Positions 42,971 through 50,455 of a stretch of DNA of 64,000 bases are shown here, piece by piece. The notes under the pieces were generated by a model. It made no database searches and was not told the DNA's origin. It saw only the letters and a list, made by a program, of their open reading frames with translations. The first letter of the stretch is position 1; every line of letters begins with the position of its first letter. This stretch comes from Candidatus Saccharimonadota bacterium. GTDB taxonomy: Bacteria > Patescibacteriota > Saccharimonadia > Saccharimonadales > Saccharimonadaceae. Position numbers and translations under genes: made by a program. Location of the stretch: contig JAFRWP010000005.1 in NCBI GenBank assembly GCA_017437945.1, forward strand, positions 62,001 to 126,000, read 5' to 3'.

Positions 42971-43425
42971 TATTTGGTGATAGCCGTACCGTAGTAGATC
43001 TTATGCATGCGCCAGCGGCGATAGAAGCAGAAGATGGCGATGTAGGCGCAGATGCCGCAGATGCCAGCAAATGTGTCGATGATGACGTCGCCAATTTCTC
43101 CAGCGCGGCCGAGGACGGTGATTTGATGGACCTCATCAATTGCGCCATAAACGGTGGTGATAATGACTGGGTATAAGACTAGGCTATGGGTTGGGAAAAC
43201 GTTTGGCTCGCGGCCCTTAAAGAAGCTACAGAGCGAATAACCGAATAAGGCGAAGAGAATGAAGTGCGCCATCTTGCGGGCGAATTGATCCGTGACGCCA
43301 AATAATTGCGCGAAGAAGAGTGATTGCTGGCTGGAAATCTCGGCATTTTGAGATGAAAAATACCAAATAATAATGGCTATGATAATTGGAAAAATAATGC
43401 GCCACCACTTTTTGAATATAATCAT
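42970..43425 (-). CDS. VanZ-like membrane protein
   Basis: This 151-residue protein has four predicted membrane helices. The VanZ-family pattern is visible: IWYFSSQNAEISS after helix 1, DQFARKMAHFILFALFGYSL, and the GAIDEVHQITVLGRAGEIGDVIIDTFAG segment. VanZ confers low-level teicoplanin resistance in enterococci; most family members have unknown roles. ATG 43425 follows GGAG; the longer frame to 43479 has no ribosome site. Confidence 0.88.
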   Translation of the reverse strand: MIIFKKWWRIIFPIIIAIIIWYFSSQNAEISSQQSLFFAQLFGVTDQFARKMAHFILFALFGYSLCSFFKGREPNVFPTHSLVLYPVIITTVYGAIDEVHQITVLGRAGEIGDVIIDTFAGICGICAYIAIFCFYRRWRMHKIYYGTAITK

Positions 43426-43501
43426 TTTATAATTACTCCATTTTACAGAGGTTCTTCTCTGTTGCCTATCTTGGCGCAATTATATCACGGGATGCATTTG
43501 T

Positions 43502-43530
43502 TTGCAAAAGAGCGAGCATTCTGTTAAAAT
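43502..43530 (+). promoter_or_regulatory. Promoter of tRNA-Glu(CTC)
   Basis: TTGCAA (43502-43507), 17 bases, TAAAAT (43525-43530). Confidence 0.7.
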
Positions 43531-43540
43531 AATTCCAGCT

Positions 43541-43617
43541 GGTCTCGTCGTCTAGTGGTCCAGGACGTCTGGTTCTCATCCAGAAAATCGAGGGTTCGAC
43601 TCCCTCCGAGATCACCA
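43541..43617 (+). tRNA. tRNA-Glu (anticodon CTC), CCA encoded
   Basis: Acceptor GGTCTCG (43541-43547) pairs with CGAGATC (43607-43613). The anticodon arm TCTGG-TTCTCAT-CCAGA gives CTC for GAG codons. The T arm GAGGG-TTCGACT-CCCTC is intact and ACCA is encoded. It is one base longer in the D loop than the TTC isoacceptor. Confidence 0.97.
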
Positions 43618-43628
43618 ATTTGAGTTAG

Positions 43629-43651
43629 AATGCCGCATCTCGGCATTTTTT
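43629..43651 (+). terminator. Terminator after tRNA-Glu(CTC)
   Basis: AATGCCG (43629-43635) with CGGCATT (43641-43647), then T run. Confidence 0.87.
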
Positions 43652-43657
43652 GTTGGT

Positions 43658-43685
43658 TTGACAAATTTAAAAATAATGATATTAT
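43658..43685 (+). promoter_or_regulatory. Promoter of the small-gene cluster
   Basis: TTGACA (43658-43663), 16 bases, TATTAT (43680-43685) with extended TGA. The promoter at 44309 has the same spacing and -10. Confidence 0.7.
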
Positions 43686-43737
43686 ATTTAGCAATAAGGG
43701 CAGTTAACCCTTAAGTATTTTGCGAGGGGGGTTGTTT

Positions 43738-43950
43738 ATGGCTAAGACTATTCTGGAAGAAAATATCGCTCGAGATATTGAGTCGGATGGATTAACGGTC
43801 GACGGTAAGACTATTTATGGAAAAGTAGATGTATTTGTCAATGATGATGGCACCGCAGATGTTCGCATCGGTAGTAATGGTCGGGTATTCAAATACACGA
43901 TTCAGCTATATGTCGACAAACCCTGGAAAGTAATTTCGGAGGAAGGATGA
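43738..43950 (+). CDS. Small beta-type protein, first member of a local paralogous family
   Basis: This 70-residue protein with no signal or membrane segment starts at ATG 43738 with GAGGGGGG upstream; a TTG at 43720 is unlikely. Residues 20-65 follow a pattern shared with two neighbours: YGKVDVFVNDDGTADVRIG, then SNGRVFKYTIQLYV and a Trp-x-Val-Ile end (PWKVIS). Alternating hydrophobic residues suggest four or five beta strands. I know no family for it. Confidence 0.78.
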   Translation: MAKTILEENIARDIESDGLTVDGKTIYGKVDVFVNDDGTADVRIGSNGRVFKYTIQLYVDKPWKVISEEG

Positions 43951-43956
43951 GGAACT

Positions 43957-44265
43957 ATGTTGGGCGAAAAGATACCGTGGGACCAGCCAAAGTATGGGAG
44001 ATATCCGACTATACAGAGCGCAATCAATGATTTGGTGATGCTTGCGCATTTCGATGTGCCGGAAACCGACGATGAATTCATGGAAGTTTACGGGGCGCTT
44101 GAACCGAAAATTGAAGTCGTGGACGATCGGCTCGTCGAGCTTTATGGCGGTTTCCGCGAAGGTGACGGCAAGCGCGCGAAGCGTTTCTTCTATCTGAAAC
44201 GGAACGATAGAGGCACTATCGACATTGAGTCTTGGGGCTATGACTACGACAACCAGTGGTCGTGA
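43957..44265 (+). CDS. Small acidic protein in the same cluster, unknown
   Basis: This 102-residue protein starts 6 bases after its neighbour, with AAGGATGAGG as ribosome site. It is acidic with several Asp/Glu/Trp/Tyr (YDYDNQWS end). Its middle (VELYGGFREGDGKRAKRFFYLKR, NDRGTIDIESW) also alternates hydrophobic residues, but I cannot align it convincingly with the repeated domain of the other three genes. No membrane segment. A terminator follows. Confidence 0.75.
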   Translation: MLGEKIPWDQPKYGRYPTIQSAINDLVMLAHFDVPETDDEFMEVYGALEPKIEVVDDRLVELYGGFREGDGKRAKRFFYLKRNDRGTIDIESWGYDYDNQWS

Positions 44266-44275
44266 TTGGCTGCTC

Positions 44276-44303
44276 TGCCCGCCGCTTCCCGGCGGGCATT
44301 TTT
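44276..44303 (+). terminator. Terminator within the small-gene cluster
   Basis: TGCCCGCCG (44276-44284), loop CTTCC, CGGCGGGCA (44290-44298), T run. Confidence 0.9.
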
Positions 44304-44308
44304 GTTGT

Positions 44309-44336
44309 TTGACTATTTGCGTTTTTATAGTATTAT
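44309..44336 (+). promoter_or_regulatory. Second promoter of the small-gene cluster
   Basis: TTGACT (44309-44314), 16 bases, TATTAT (44331-44336). Confidence 0.65.
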
Positions 44337-44392
44337 ATTAGAGAAATAAGAGTAATTCGGCTCTTATGAACTTTAAGAAAGTGGGTGGTAGC

Positions 44393-44635
44393 ATGGAGAG
44401 CAGTAATAACCGTTGGGATTTAAGCAATCGCGAGAAGTTCCCTGAAATCGAAGAGCAATTGACGACGGCCATTAAGATGGGCGGCATGTCAACCGGAGAC
44501 AAGATTGTTTATGGCGAGACGAATGTCACAGTTCATGATGACCATACGGCGACTGTTACGATCAAGAGCAATGGCAGAATGTTTGTATTTTTGCTGAAGC
44601 TCTACGCTAACGGTGGTTGGGATGTTATTAAGTGA
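44393..44635 (+). CDS. Small beta-type protein, second member of the local family
   Basis: This 80-residue protein starts at ATG 44393 with GGGTGG upstream; the in-frame ATG at 44366 lacks a ribosome site. The C-terminal half matches the 43738 product: VYGETNVTVHDDHTATVTI then KSNGRMFVFLLKLYA and GGWDVIK, with DDGT/DDHT, SNGR and the Trp-x-Val-Ile end in register. The N-terminal half is a charged helix (NREKFPEIEEQLTTAI). The stop precedes the next ATG by 20 bases. Confidence 0.78.
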   Translation: MESSNNRWDLSNREKFPEIEEQLTTAIKMGGMSTGDKIVYGETNVTVHDDHTATVTIKSNGRMFVFLLKLYANGGWDVIK

Positions 44636-44655
44636 CGACTAAAGGTGGTGAAGGT

Positions 44656-45192
44656 ATGAACGAAACTGAAAATCATGGTTTTACGGAAGAAATGCTTGGC
44701 GAAATCACGCAGTCTCTGGATCGTAATGGCCCAGAATTTCCTTATGGATGGACCGGCAAGGTTGAGTCGATGCGGCTTAATAGAGATGGTAGCCTGGCGG
44801 TAGTCGTGAATGGTACTTATGCCTCTGGCAAAAATGCCAAATTGCGTTATCGGATCGAAAATAACGGTGGAACCAGCTGGTATGTCACGAGTTTTGTGGA
44901 GATTGGTTACGGCAAATGTGCGGAAGAATGCGAAGAGGAATGCATTCTGCGGAGTCGTTTTATCTCGGTGCCAATCTTCGAGGCAACTATAGCCCGATAT
45001 CGTAAGACGCATTGCTCGAAAGATCAGTGCAAGGAAATCACGAGTTTCCATACAGTTAGAACTGATAGCACTGCCATTATTTATATCAACTATGTGGATG
45101 GGAATAATATGACAAAGACTTGCTGTTATCGTCTGGAATGCGACGATTATGACTGTTGGATAGTTGTCGATATGCAATGCCCGAAATGCTAA
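44656..45192 (+). CDS. Cys-rich protein with two copies of the local beta domain
   Basis: This 178-residue protein starts at ATG 44656 with GGTGAAGG upstream. Copy 1 (about residues 30-78: TGKVESMRLNRDGSLAVVV, LRYRIENNGGTSWYVTSF) and copy 2 (about 125-172: HTVRTDSTAIIYINYVDG, CCYRLECDDYDCWIVVDM) follow the same strand pattern as the two smaller paralogues. There are 14 or so cysteines, many paired (CAEECEEEC, HCSKDQC, CC, CPKC), suggesting metal binding or disulfides. There is no signal peptide, so zinc binding is more likely than disulfides. No known family recognised. Confidence 0.78.
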   Translation: MNETENHGFTEEMLGEITQSLDRNGPEFPYGWTGKVESMRLNRDGSLAVVVNGTYASGKNAKLRYRIENNGGTSWYVTSFVEIGYGKCAEECEEECILRSRFISVPIFEATIARYRKTHCSKDQCKEITSFHTVRTDSTAIIYINYVDGNNMTKTCCYRLECDDYDCWIVVDMQCPKC

Positions 45193-45203
45193 AAACACTT
45201 TTG

Positions 45204-45230
45204 CCCGCCAGGTAATGGCGGGCTTTTTTA
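45204..45230 (+). terminator. Terminator of the small-gene cluster
   Basis: GCCCGCCA, loop GGTAA, TGGCGGGC, then six T. Confidence 0.9.
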
Positions 45231-45238
45231 TGCAATAA

Positions 45239-45268
45239 AAATACCCCCGACCGGTGTCGGGGGTATTG
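45239..45268 (-). terminator. Terminator of hppA
   Basis: ATACCCCCGAC, loop CGGT, GTCGGGGGTAT; a T run follows on the minus strand. Confidence 0.88.
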
Positions 45269-45322
45269 GCTTCGAGGTTGCTGCAGTCCTCGGAGCCTCT
45301 GGGTGAGAGAGGAGGTTGTTGC

Positions 45323-47455
45323 TTACATAATGGAGCTGAACAGGTAGTTGTTGGCGAATACCGGTGCGAGCGTGTTCGCGACAGTGGACATCTCTTTGAT
45401 TGCGATATCCAGAGCTACGCCAACAACGTCCTTACGGGTATCGCCGACGGTGTCACCAGTAATAGCAGCTTTGTGGGCATCGGTTTTCTTCCCGATTACG
45501 ACGCCATTTTCATCAAGTAGGCGCCCTTCTTCGATCAACTTCTTGGCATTATCGAATGCACCACCAGAGTTGCCATGGAAAATAGCGTCTCCGATTGCAA
45601 CGAGCGTGGATCCGACCAGTATGCCGCCTACGAATGTAGGACCAAAGAAGATGAATCCGAAAACGGGAACGAGTAATGTCATCAGTGACGGCGGAGCCAT
45701 TCTGATTAAGGCATTACGCGCAGCCAGAGAGATGCAAGTGTCGTAATCCGGCTTTTCGCCACGATTCAGGATACCATCAAGCTGGCGTTCGCCCTCATCG
45801 GTCAGGACAACTGCAGATTTGATCGTGTTGTCCGTGAGCATACCAGAGAACAGTTTGATGACCGCGACACCAATGACGCCACCTGCGAATACGACGTAGG
45901 AAGCGATATTGAGGACGGGCGTTGCACTCGAGAAACTACCGATGAATCCAATTATCAGTGAAGTGGACGCAAACATAGAGGAACAGATGGCAAAGCCTTT
46001 TCCGATAGCGGCGGTCATGTTGCCAAGTTCATCAAGTTTGTCGGTAATGGCACGAATTTCGGGCTGATCACTGAGGCAACTTTCGCAAATACCACCAGCA
46101 TTGTCGGCGATGGGGCCGAAAGCATCGATGGAAACGGTTGCACCAACGAAGCTGAGCATACCGAGCGCAGCAATAGCAATTCCATAGACATCGCAGACGA
46201 CGCCCGCTACGATCATAGCAATGACGATTACGACCATTACTGGGAAGCAGGAGCGTTCGCCGATAGCGTCACCTTTGGTGACGACGAAAGCGTCGCCTTC
46301 CCTGGCGATTTGAGCCAGTAGTTTGACGGGCTTATGTTCGGCGCCAGTGTAATGTTCTGTGATCTTGCCAATTAGTACGCCACTAATGACGCCGGCGGCC
46401 AGAGCGATGAACGGAGATATCCAACCCAGTCTGAAGCTGGGGATGAGCTCGATGTTACCAAATACCAATACGGACGCGATCAGTGCAATGATCATGATGG
46501 TCGCAGAAGACATATAGGTAATGTTGTTGAGCTCTTTCGTGGGGTTGCTGCTAGCCTTGTGATTCAGGGCAAAGAAGATGCCGGCGACGCTAGCAAGCAG
46601 TCCGCCACCAGAGATGATAATCGGGAAAATACTGGCAGCATCCATGAATGCCACGTTTGTACTTCCGCGAGTAACAAAACTGAGGATGACGGAACAGGCC
46701 ACGATGGACGAAACGGTACTTTCGAGCAAGTCGGAGCAGTTTCCAGCAATGTCGTTCACGAGGTCGCCAATGAAGTCAGCGATTGTGTTGGGCATCCGGC
46801 TGTCGTCTTCCGGCAGATCATGACGGCGTTTGCCGACGATGTCTGCAGAAATATCAGCCGCCTTGGTGTAGTTGCCGCCTGCAACACGGTTGAACATTGC
46901 GACCAGTGAGCATCCCAAAGAGTACGTGGTAAAACGTAGGACTGTGGGGTTGCAGGTAAAGGAAGCAAAGAAGCCGCTGCTAACGACACCTTCTCTGACG
47001 CCGCCAGCAATGAGGTGAATCATTATGATTCCGAACAGCCCAAATGCCTGGACGCCGATACCACTGATGCTGCCACCAAGCAAGGCGGTCTGGGTGGTTT
47101 TGCCTATGTCTCTGGTGCGAAGGGCAGTTGCTGTAGTACGTACATTGGCGTATGATCCACTACGCATGCCGATGACGCAGGCCAAACTACTCATGAGCGC
47201 TCCTGCCATGAAAGTGAAACCGCTGGTTTTTTCGATGAAACACGAGAAAATCGCAGCCACGATCAGAACGGTAGGAATGATGACGTAGTACTCGGCACGC
47301 ATGAATCTACGCGCGCCTCTCCGGATGATGGCCGCAATATCCGACATATCCTTGGTTCCCTCTTCCATATTGCGCAACTTGTGAAAGTTGTAGACCATGA
47401 AAGCGAGAGCAAGGAAGGTGATGAATACTACGGCAAGTTGGATTACGATTGTCAT
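45323..47455 (-). CDS. hppA: Membrane ion-pumping pyrophosphatase, divergent, K+-dependent type
   Basis: This 710-residue polytopic protein couples PPi hydrolysis to H+ or Na+ pumping. Family segments are present: TKAADISADIVGK, PEDDSRMPNTIAD, FIGDLVNDIAGNCSDLLES, SIDAFGPIADNAGGI, GGAFDNAKKLIEEG and HKAAITGDTVGDTRKD. Several conserved positions differ from the usual DVGADLVGKVE and DNVGDNVGDVAGMGADLFE motifs, though the Asp residues are kept. The residue that separates K+-dependent (Ala) from K+-independent (Lys) enzymes is Ala482 in GNMTAAIGKG, indicating K+ dependence. AAGGAGGTT lies upstream of the ATG. Confidence 0.93.
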   Translation of the reverse strand: MTIVIQLAVVFITFLALAFMVYNFHKLRNMEEGTKDMSDIAAIIRRGARRFMRAEYYVIIPTVLIVAAIFSCFIEKTSGFTFMAGALMSSLACVIGMRSGSYANVRTTATALRTRDIGKTTQTALLGGSISGIGVQAFGLFGIIMIHLIAGGVREGVVSSGFFASFTCNPTVLRFTTYSLGCSLVAMFNRVAGGNYTKAADISADIVGKRRHDLPEDDSRMPNTIADFIGDLVNDIAGNCSDLLESTVSSIVACSVILSFVTRGSTNVAFMDAASIFPIIISGGGLLASVAGIFFALNHKASSNPTKELNNITYMSSATIMIIALIASVLVFGNIELIPSFRLGWISPFIALAAGVISGVLIGKITEHYTGAEHKPVKLLAQIAREGDAFVVTKGDAIGERSCFPVMVVIVIAMIVAGVVCDVYGIAIAALGMLSFVGATVSIDAFGPIADNAGGICESCLSDQPEIRAITDKLDELGNMTAAIGKGFAICSSMFASTSLIIGFIGSFSSATPVLNIASYVVFAGGVIGVAVIKLFSGMLTDNTIKSAVVLTDEGERQLDGILNRGEKPDYDTCISLAARNALIRMAPPSLMTLLVPVFGFIFFGPTFVGGILVGSTLVAIGDAIFHGNSGGAFDNAKKLIEEGRLLDENGVVIGKKTDAHKAAITGDTVGDTRKDVVGVALDIAIKEMSTVANTLAPVFANNYLFSSIM

Positions 47456-47486
47456 AGAACCAACCTCCTTCTCAATGTGCTAGGAA

Positions 47487-47577
47487 TTGGCAAAAGAATT
47501 TTTGCCAAAAAAATCACACGCTCCCTCCTCTCCCGAGCATGTGATTAGAGTGTATAACTTTTCAATCTGTTTTTCAA
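47487..47577 (-). promoter_or_regulatory. Promoter and hairpins upstream of hppA
   Basis: On the minus strand a TTGAAA (47577-47572) and TACACT (47554-47549) pair with 17-base spacing is followed by an 11-pair stem (47513-47523 with 47535-47545) and seven T, then a second hairpin TTGGCAAAA/TTTTGCCAA (47487-47508). The first hairpin is either the terminator of the upstream herA-like gene or an attenuator of hppA. I see no promoter after it. Confidence 0.55.
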
Positions 47578-47596
47578 GCTAAAGCAAGATGATGGA

Positions 47597-49222
47597 TTAC
47601 TTAAAAATGTTCTTGAAAGTGCTTTTGATTGTCTTCGAAATACCACTAGAGATAGCGTTAGTTACGCCGCGCTGGACGCCAGTAGTGACGGTCTTTTCAA
47701 TCTTGCCACTTAAGCTATTAGCTTTTTTCTTGGCTTCGAGCGCTTCCTGCTGCTTCTGAATGGCCAACTTCTGGCGCTCTTCGGCGGTTTTAGCACGTGC
47801 TTCAGCAGCAGCTTGACGCTCAGCTTCTTTGGCGGCGCGAGCTTCCTCTTTGGCTTTCTTCTCGGCTTCTTTAGCTTCGGCAGCGGCGCGCTTCTCTTCC
47901 TCGGCTTTGATGCGCGCTTCTTCTTCGGCGCCGGCTTTTTCTTCACGATGTTTAACGATTCTTTCGTGAGCGGATTCATTGTCGATAGCTTCGTCGTATT
48001 TGCCGCAAAGTGGGCTATTGTTGATGATCTTCATGCGAACCATATCATTAATGGCACCCATAAAGCTCTGTGGAGGCAAAATGAAGGCGCGTTCGACGAT
48101 GGCTGGAGCGCCCTTTTCGTCCTGGAAGGAGATAAGAGCTTCACCGGTGCCAAGTTCGGAAATAGCCGTCTCGGTATCGAATTCTTTATTAACGCGGAAA
48201 GCGGCAGCGGCAGCCTTTACGACTTTTTGCTCGCTTGGTGTATATGCGCGCAAGGCGTGCTGGACGCGGTTGCCGAGCTGGGCGAGAATTTCATCCGGCA
48301 CATCAGTTGGGTTCTGTGAAACAAAGTAGAGACCGATACCGCGGGAGCGGATGAGCTTAACGACTTGAATAATGCGCTTCAAGCGATAGCCCGGCATGCT
48401 ATCAAAGAGCAGATGTGCCTCGTCAAAGAAGAAGACCATCTTTGGTTTATCGAGATCGCCGACTTCTGGCGAGCTGGCAAATAGAGTATTTAGTAGCCAG
48501 AGCAAGAAGGATGCGTAAAGGTCTGGGCTTTGGAACAGCTCGACGGCGTGGAGGATATTAATAACACCGCGGCCATCGGTATCGTTGGCAAAGAAATCTT
48601 TGATGTCGAGAGCTGGTTCGCCGAAGAACTTATCTGCGCCCTGTTTCTCGAGTGCCAATAGGCTGCGCTGGATAACGCCGATACTTTGCGGCGTGACGTT
48701 ACCATATTTAAGCGTATATTTGTCTTTGTTCTCTGCTACGTATTGGAGCGTAGAACGAAGATCGGCGAGATTAATGAGTTTAAGATTTTCGTCCTTAGCC
48801 ACCTCAAAGACGATGTCTAAGTTGCCCTCTTGGGCCTCAGAAAGCCCTAACATCATCGATAAAATATCTGGGCCAACTGCTTCTACGGTTGCACGGATTG
48901 GATGGCCGTTTTCACCATAGAGATCCCAAAAGCGTACTGGGAATTTTTTACATTCGAAGCCTTTAAGGCCGAGTTTATCGACGCGTTTTTGAATGCCCTC
49001 GATATCGCCTTCGATAGCGGTACCAGCAAGATCGCCCTTAACATCGGCGAGAAATACTGGTACGCCGGCGTCCGAGAAGCTTTCGGCCATCACTTTGAGC
49101 GTGATGGTTTTACCGGAGCCGCTAGCGCCCGTAATGAGGCCGTGGCGGTTAGCCATGTTAGGTAATATACATAATTCTTTGTCGCCGCTTTTGCCGACGA
49201 GAATCTTGTCATTAGTGTACAT
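47597..49222 (-). CDS. HerA-like ATPase (DUF853/YjgR type)
   Basis: This 541-residue P-loop ATPase of the HerA/FtsK superfamily has Walker A GASGSGKTI, FLADVKGDLAG, Walker B MVFFFDEAHLLF and YFVSQNPTDVPDEIL, the DUF853 pattern. The last 130 residues are an Ala/Glu/Lys-rich coiled coil (KAEEEKRAAAEAKEAEKKAKEE) ending in a Gly/Ser/Thr segment. The role of the family is not known; DNA-pumping motors are its relatives. No nuclease (NurA) is adjacent. The ribosome site is weak. Confidence 0.9.
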   Translation of the reverse strand: MYTNDKILVGKSGDKELCILPNMANRHGLITGASGSGKTITLKVMAESFSDAGVPVFLADVKGDLAGTAIEGDIEGIQKRVDKLGLKGFECKKFPVRFWDLYGENGHPIRATVEAVGPDILSMMLGLSEAQEGNLDIVFEVAKDENLKLINLADLRSTLQYVAENKDKYTLKYGNVTPQSIGVIQRSLLALEKQGADKFFGEPALDIKDFFANDTDGRGVINILHAVELFQSPDLYASFLLWLLNTLFASSPEVGDLDKPKMVFFFDEAHLLFDSMPGYRLKRIIQVVKLIRSRGIGLYFVSQNPTDVPDEILAQLGNRVQHALRAYTPSEQKVVKAAAAAFRVNKEFDTETAISELGTGEALISFQDEKGAPAIVERAFILPPQSFMGAINDMVRMKIINNSPLCGKYDEAIDNESAHERIVKHREEKAGAEEEARIKAEEEKRAAAEAKEAEKKAKEEARAAKEAERQAAAEARAKTAEERQKLAIQKQQEALEAKKKANSLSGKIEKTVTTGVQRGVTNAISSGISKTIKSTFKNIFK

Positions 49223-49263
49223 ATTAATCTCGCTGTTAATTACTTATATTTTACCACTAAAAA

Positions 49264-49285
49264 AGCATCCCTTTACAGAGATGCT
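49264..49285 (-). terminator. Terminator of the gene at 49303
   Basis: AGCATC (49264-49269) with GATGCT (49280-49285); TTTTTT follows on the minus strand. Confidence 0.75.
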
Positions 49286-49302
49286 ATTTTTGGGTCGATT
49301 AT

Positions 49303-50442
49303 TTAGGAGGCAGTTGATGTAATAGTGCCAATTTCGCCGTCGCCAATATCGTTTAGCTCCGGATATTTGTCAGCGGAGAAAACGCTTGAGCCTTCGTCAC
49401 CGTCATCTTCTTCTTTCTTGTCTTCAGTTTTAGCCTCTTCATCGTCTGATTCTTCAGCTTCCTTGGCCTCTGTAATTTCAGCAGCTGTTTCGGCGATGTC
49501 TTTTGCCTCCTTGGCCATATCAATGGCTTGGCTGTTGATGGTTTCCGCACCAGCATTGCCAGCAGCAGCGTTAACTTCCTGAGATGCACCAGCAAGCTCT
49601 TCGGCCTTGTCGGCAAGGCGGTTAGCCTCGGCGATTTTGGCGAGGGCATCATCGCCGCCATGTTTAGCTTCTTCAATGGCTTCGCCGGCAGTTTCCTTAG
49701 CAGCTAGAGCGAATGCGCCACCTTCAACGGAAAGATTATTGGCGGTTACGGCATCGTGTGCGATATTATCTGGATCACCAGATGTAGTTGCGGCAGAAAT
49801 GTCAGCAGCGGCATCAGCTTCTAGGCTATTAGCTTCGGATGCGATGTCTACTCCTTCGGCTTCAAGTTTTTGGCCGACTTCATTTAAGTCGACGCCACCT
49901 GCGCCGAGATTTTCGCTGACAGCTTTGGCGACAAGATTATCATCGTCGTGGACACTACTATTGATTTGATTTTCGCCAAGTTCAGAGTAAGTCTTACCGT
50001 GGGCGGCTTCGGCGGCAATGGCTTTACTGCGTTGCTCTTCTGGGGAAAGAGGCGCAAAAGTTGAGGCGGCATTATTGTCTGGTGAGAAATGTTGGATGGT
50101 TGTACCTTCTGTAGCGCTAGCGGCGGCGGCACCAATTGGCGTGGCATCGGCCGATGTGTCTGCGGCTGGGGCAGTATCGCTTCCGGCATCCATCGTCGGT
50201 AGTTCATCAGAGTTACCCATGTTTTCCTCCAGATTATTTTGGAGCGTTTGTTCATCCTCGGGGATGTTTGGTGTTTCTGCTTCTGTAGCGGTCTCTAGCG
50301 TAGTGCCAGTTTCGCCAACACCTTCCATAGCGTCGCTCCATTTGCTCGCCATGGCGGCTTGCTGAGGATCTAACTCCTTGCTCTCCGCTTTCTTCTTTTC
50401 TAGGTTTTCTGGGTTGTACGATGGGTCATAGCCGCCAATCAT
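49303..50442 (-). CDS. Low-complexity acidic Ala/Glu-rich protein
   Basis: This 379-residue protein is dominated by Ala, Glu, Asp, Ser and Thr, without hydrophobic segments or a signal peptide. The first 40 residues (GGYDPSYNPENLEKKKAESKELD, split here) are basic/acidic, and the middle has repeated helical units such as KEAKDIAETAAEITEAKEAEE and SEANSLEADAAADISAA. It ends DGEIGTITSTAS. It is probably disordered or helical. AAAGGA precedes the ATG, and it sits 13 bases from the DUF3048 gene on the same strand. Confidence 0.7.
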   Translation of the reverse strand: MIGGYDPSYNPENLEKKKAESKELDPQQAAMASKWSDAMEGVGETGTTLETATEAETPNIPEDEQTLQNNLEENMGNSDELPTMDAGSDTAPAADTSADATPIGAAAASATEGTTIQHFSPDNNAASTFAPLSPEEQRSKAIAAEAAHGKTYSELGENQINSSVHDDDNLVAKAVSENLGAGGVDLNEVGQKLEAEGVDIASEANSLEADAAADISAATTSGDPDNIAHDAVTANNLSVEGGAFALAAKETAGEAIEEAKHGGDDALAKIAEANRLADKAEELAGASQEVNAAAGNAGAETINSQAIDMAKEAKDIAETAAEITEAKEAEESDDEEAKTEDKKEEDDGDEGSSVFSADKYPELNDIGDGEIGTITSTAS

Positions 50443-50455
50443 AATGTCCTTTCTT

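Noticed and set aside
48000-48920. Long plus-strand frames opposite the HerA-like gene
   Set aside because: They lack ribosome sites, and the minus-strand frame has clear ATPase motifs throughout.
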